From assembly GCA_017539905.1 (NCBI GenBank), contig JAFYBZ010000008.1:1-40972 (forward strand): 40,972 nucleotides of DNA, written 5' to 3'. Shown here piece after piece: positions 40,504 to 40,972 of this stretch. The stretch is from Clostridia bacterium. GTDB taxonomy: Bacteria > Bacillota > Clostridia > TANB77 > UBA1234. The notes under the pieces were generated by a model. The model was not told the DNA's origin, searched no databases, and saw nothing but the letters and a program-made list of their open reading frames with translations. Within the stretch, counting starts at the first letter, position 1. Each line of letters begins with the position of its first letter. The translations under genes and the position numbers were made by a program.

Positions 40504-40972
40504 ATGGTTTTATTAGAATTGTTAGGTGTTGCTTTAGGTGCTGCTGCAATTAATTCTGCAACTAAGCAATCAAGTAAGAAAGCAAATCCAAGGTTGAATG
40601 AGACTCAGTTTGATGCTGATTGTGCTAGATATAGTGTGATCGGCCAAGACATCATGGATGTTGCCGCTCGTTGTGGTGTGAAGCCGAATAAATACGGTGT
40701 GTTACCAGAGGATGGGTACAAACATTGCATGAAATATGTCACTCAGTATGTCAATCATCCTGATGATATTGAATTGTTCAAGCGTGATTGGTTATTGGTT
40801 GTTGAACAGCAGCTCAAAGCTAAATCAGATCTGATGATTCGTAAACATTGGGATAATTACCAGCATCAGTATAATGGTTACTTGAACAATAAAAAGCATT
40901 GGACTTCTGGACCTGAAATCGTATTGGAATTTAAGCATTGGCATAGCTTGCCTAAAGATCAATACTTACAAC
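40504..40972 (+). CDS. Partial protein at right edge, unknown
   Basis: ATG at 40504 with AGGAGGTAGATG upstream; open to the right edge (156 complete codons). Begins MVLLELLGVALGAAAINSAT, a hydrophobic stretch that could be a membrane anchor or signal, followed by a soluble region with Lys and His residues (FKRDWLLVVEQQLKAKSDLMIRKHWDNYQHQ). C-terminus missing, so no function can be assigned. Confidence 0.6.
   Translation, partial: MVLLELLGVALGAAAINSATKQSSKKANPRLNETQFDADCARYSVIGQDIMDVAARCGVKPNKYGVLPEDGYKHCMKYVTQYVNHPDDIELFKRDWLLVVEQQLKAKSDLMIRKHWDNYQHQYNGYLNNKKHWTSGPEIVLEFKHWHSLPKDQYLQ

Noticed and set aside
1..40972. CRISPR array, tRNA or integrase
   Set aside because: Read for regularly spaced repeats, cloverleaf arms and recombinase motifs; none was found, though visual reading could miss a divergent tRNA.

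Overview
This window is about 41 kb of an AT-rich tailed-virus genome of the myovirus type: it has a contractile-tail sheath, an HK97-fold head and a large terminase. The most likely host is a pseudomurein-walled methanogen of the Methanobacteriales (Methanobrevibacter or a relative). This is inferred from a protein ending in a transglutaminase-like Cys-His-Asp domain of the pseudomurein endoisopeptidase (C71) type, from archaeal TATA boxes (shared core CTTATATAG) placed about 25 bases before leaderless starts, and from ribosome sites of the GGTGATATT-ATG type. No integrase, tRNA, rRNA, CRISPR or insertion sequence was seen.

The late module (1-19370, minus strand) reads, in transcription order: wall-lytic, hub-like protein; large terminase; portal; a small protein and a GIY-YIG endonuclease; prohead protease fused to a scaffold; decoration-like protein; major capsid protein with a C-terminal Ig/PEGA-like domain; connector and neck genes; tail sheath; tail tube; tail assembly chaperone with a likely +1 frameshift; and a very long tape-measure protein that runs off the left edge and carries an embedded HELGH zinc-metalloprotease motif. 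Hairpins or terminators follow the capsid, tube and chaperone genes and lie before the protease gene.

The switch region (19371-21007) holds a divergent, apparently leaderless promoter pair. The plus side drives a double helix-turn-helix protein and an unrecognised 392-residue protein, whose stop codon overlaps the last stop of the converging minus operon.

The minus early or middle module (21004-30188) is one tightly overlapped operon read from a promoter near 30230. It encodes many very small proteins, including several single-helix membrane peptides of 23-48 residues, together with a radical SAM protein, a DUF5662-like HD-type protein, a nicotinamide phosphoribosyltransferase and a C5-cytosine methyltransferase. 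The last two suggest NAD+ restoration and DNA protection during infection.

Region 30189-30493 is a non-coding divergent control region. It has paired 10-base repeats beside the minus TATA box and a GC-rich island with several inverted repeats, so it is a candidate structured RNA or origin.

The plus early module (30494-40972) holds mostly unrecognised, acidic, small proteins. Most start with the same GGTGAT/GGAGG initiation cassette, and many end in a hairpin whose loop contains the stop codon. Recognisable members are two PcfJ-like paralogues and a Gp88-like cysteine-rich protein. The last gene runs off the right edge. From about 37.5 kb onward the coding sequence is richer in G+C and CGN arginine codons than the genes before it.
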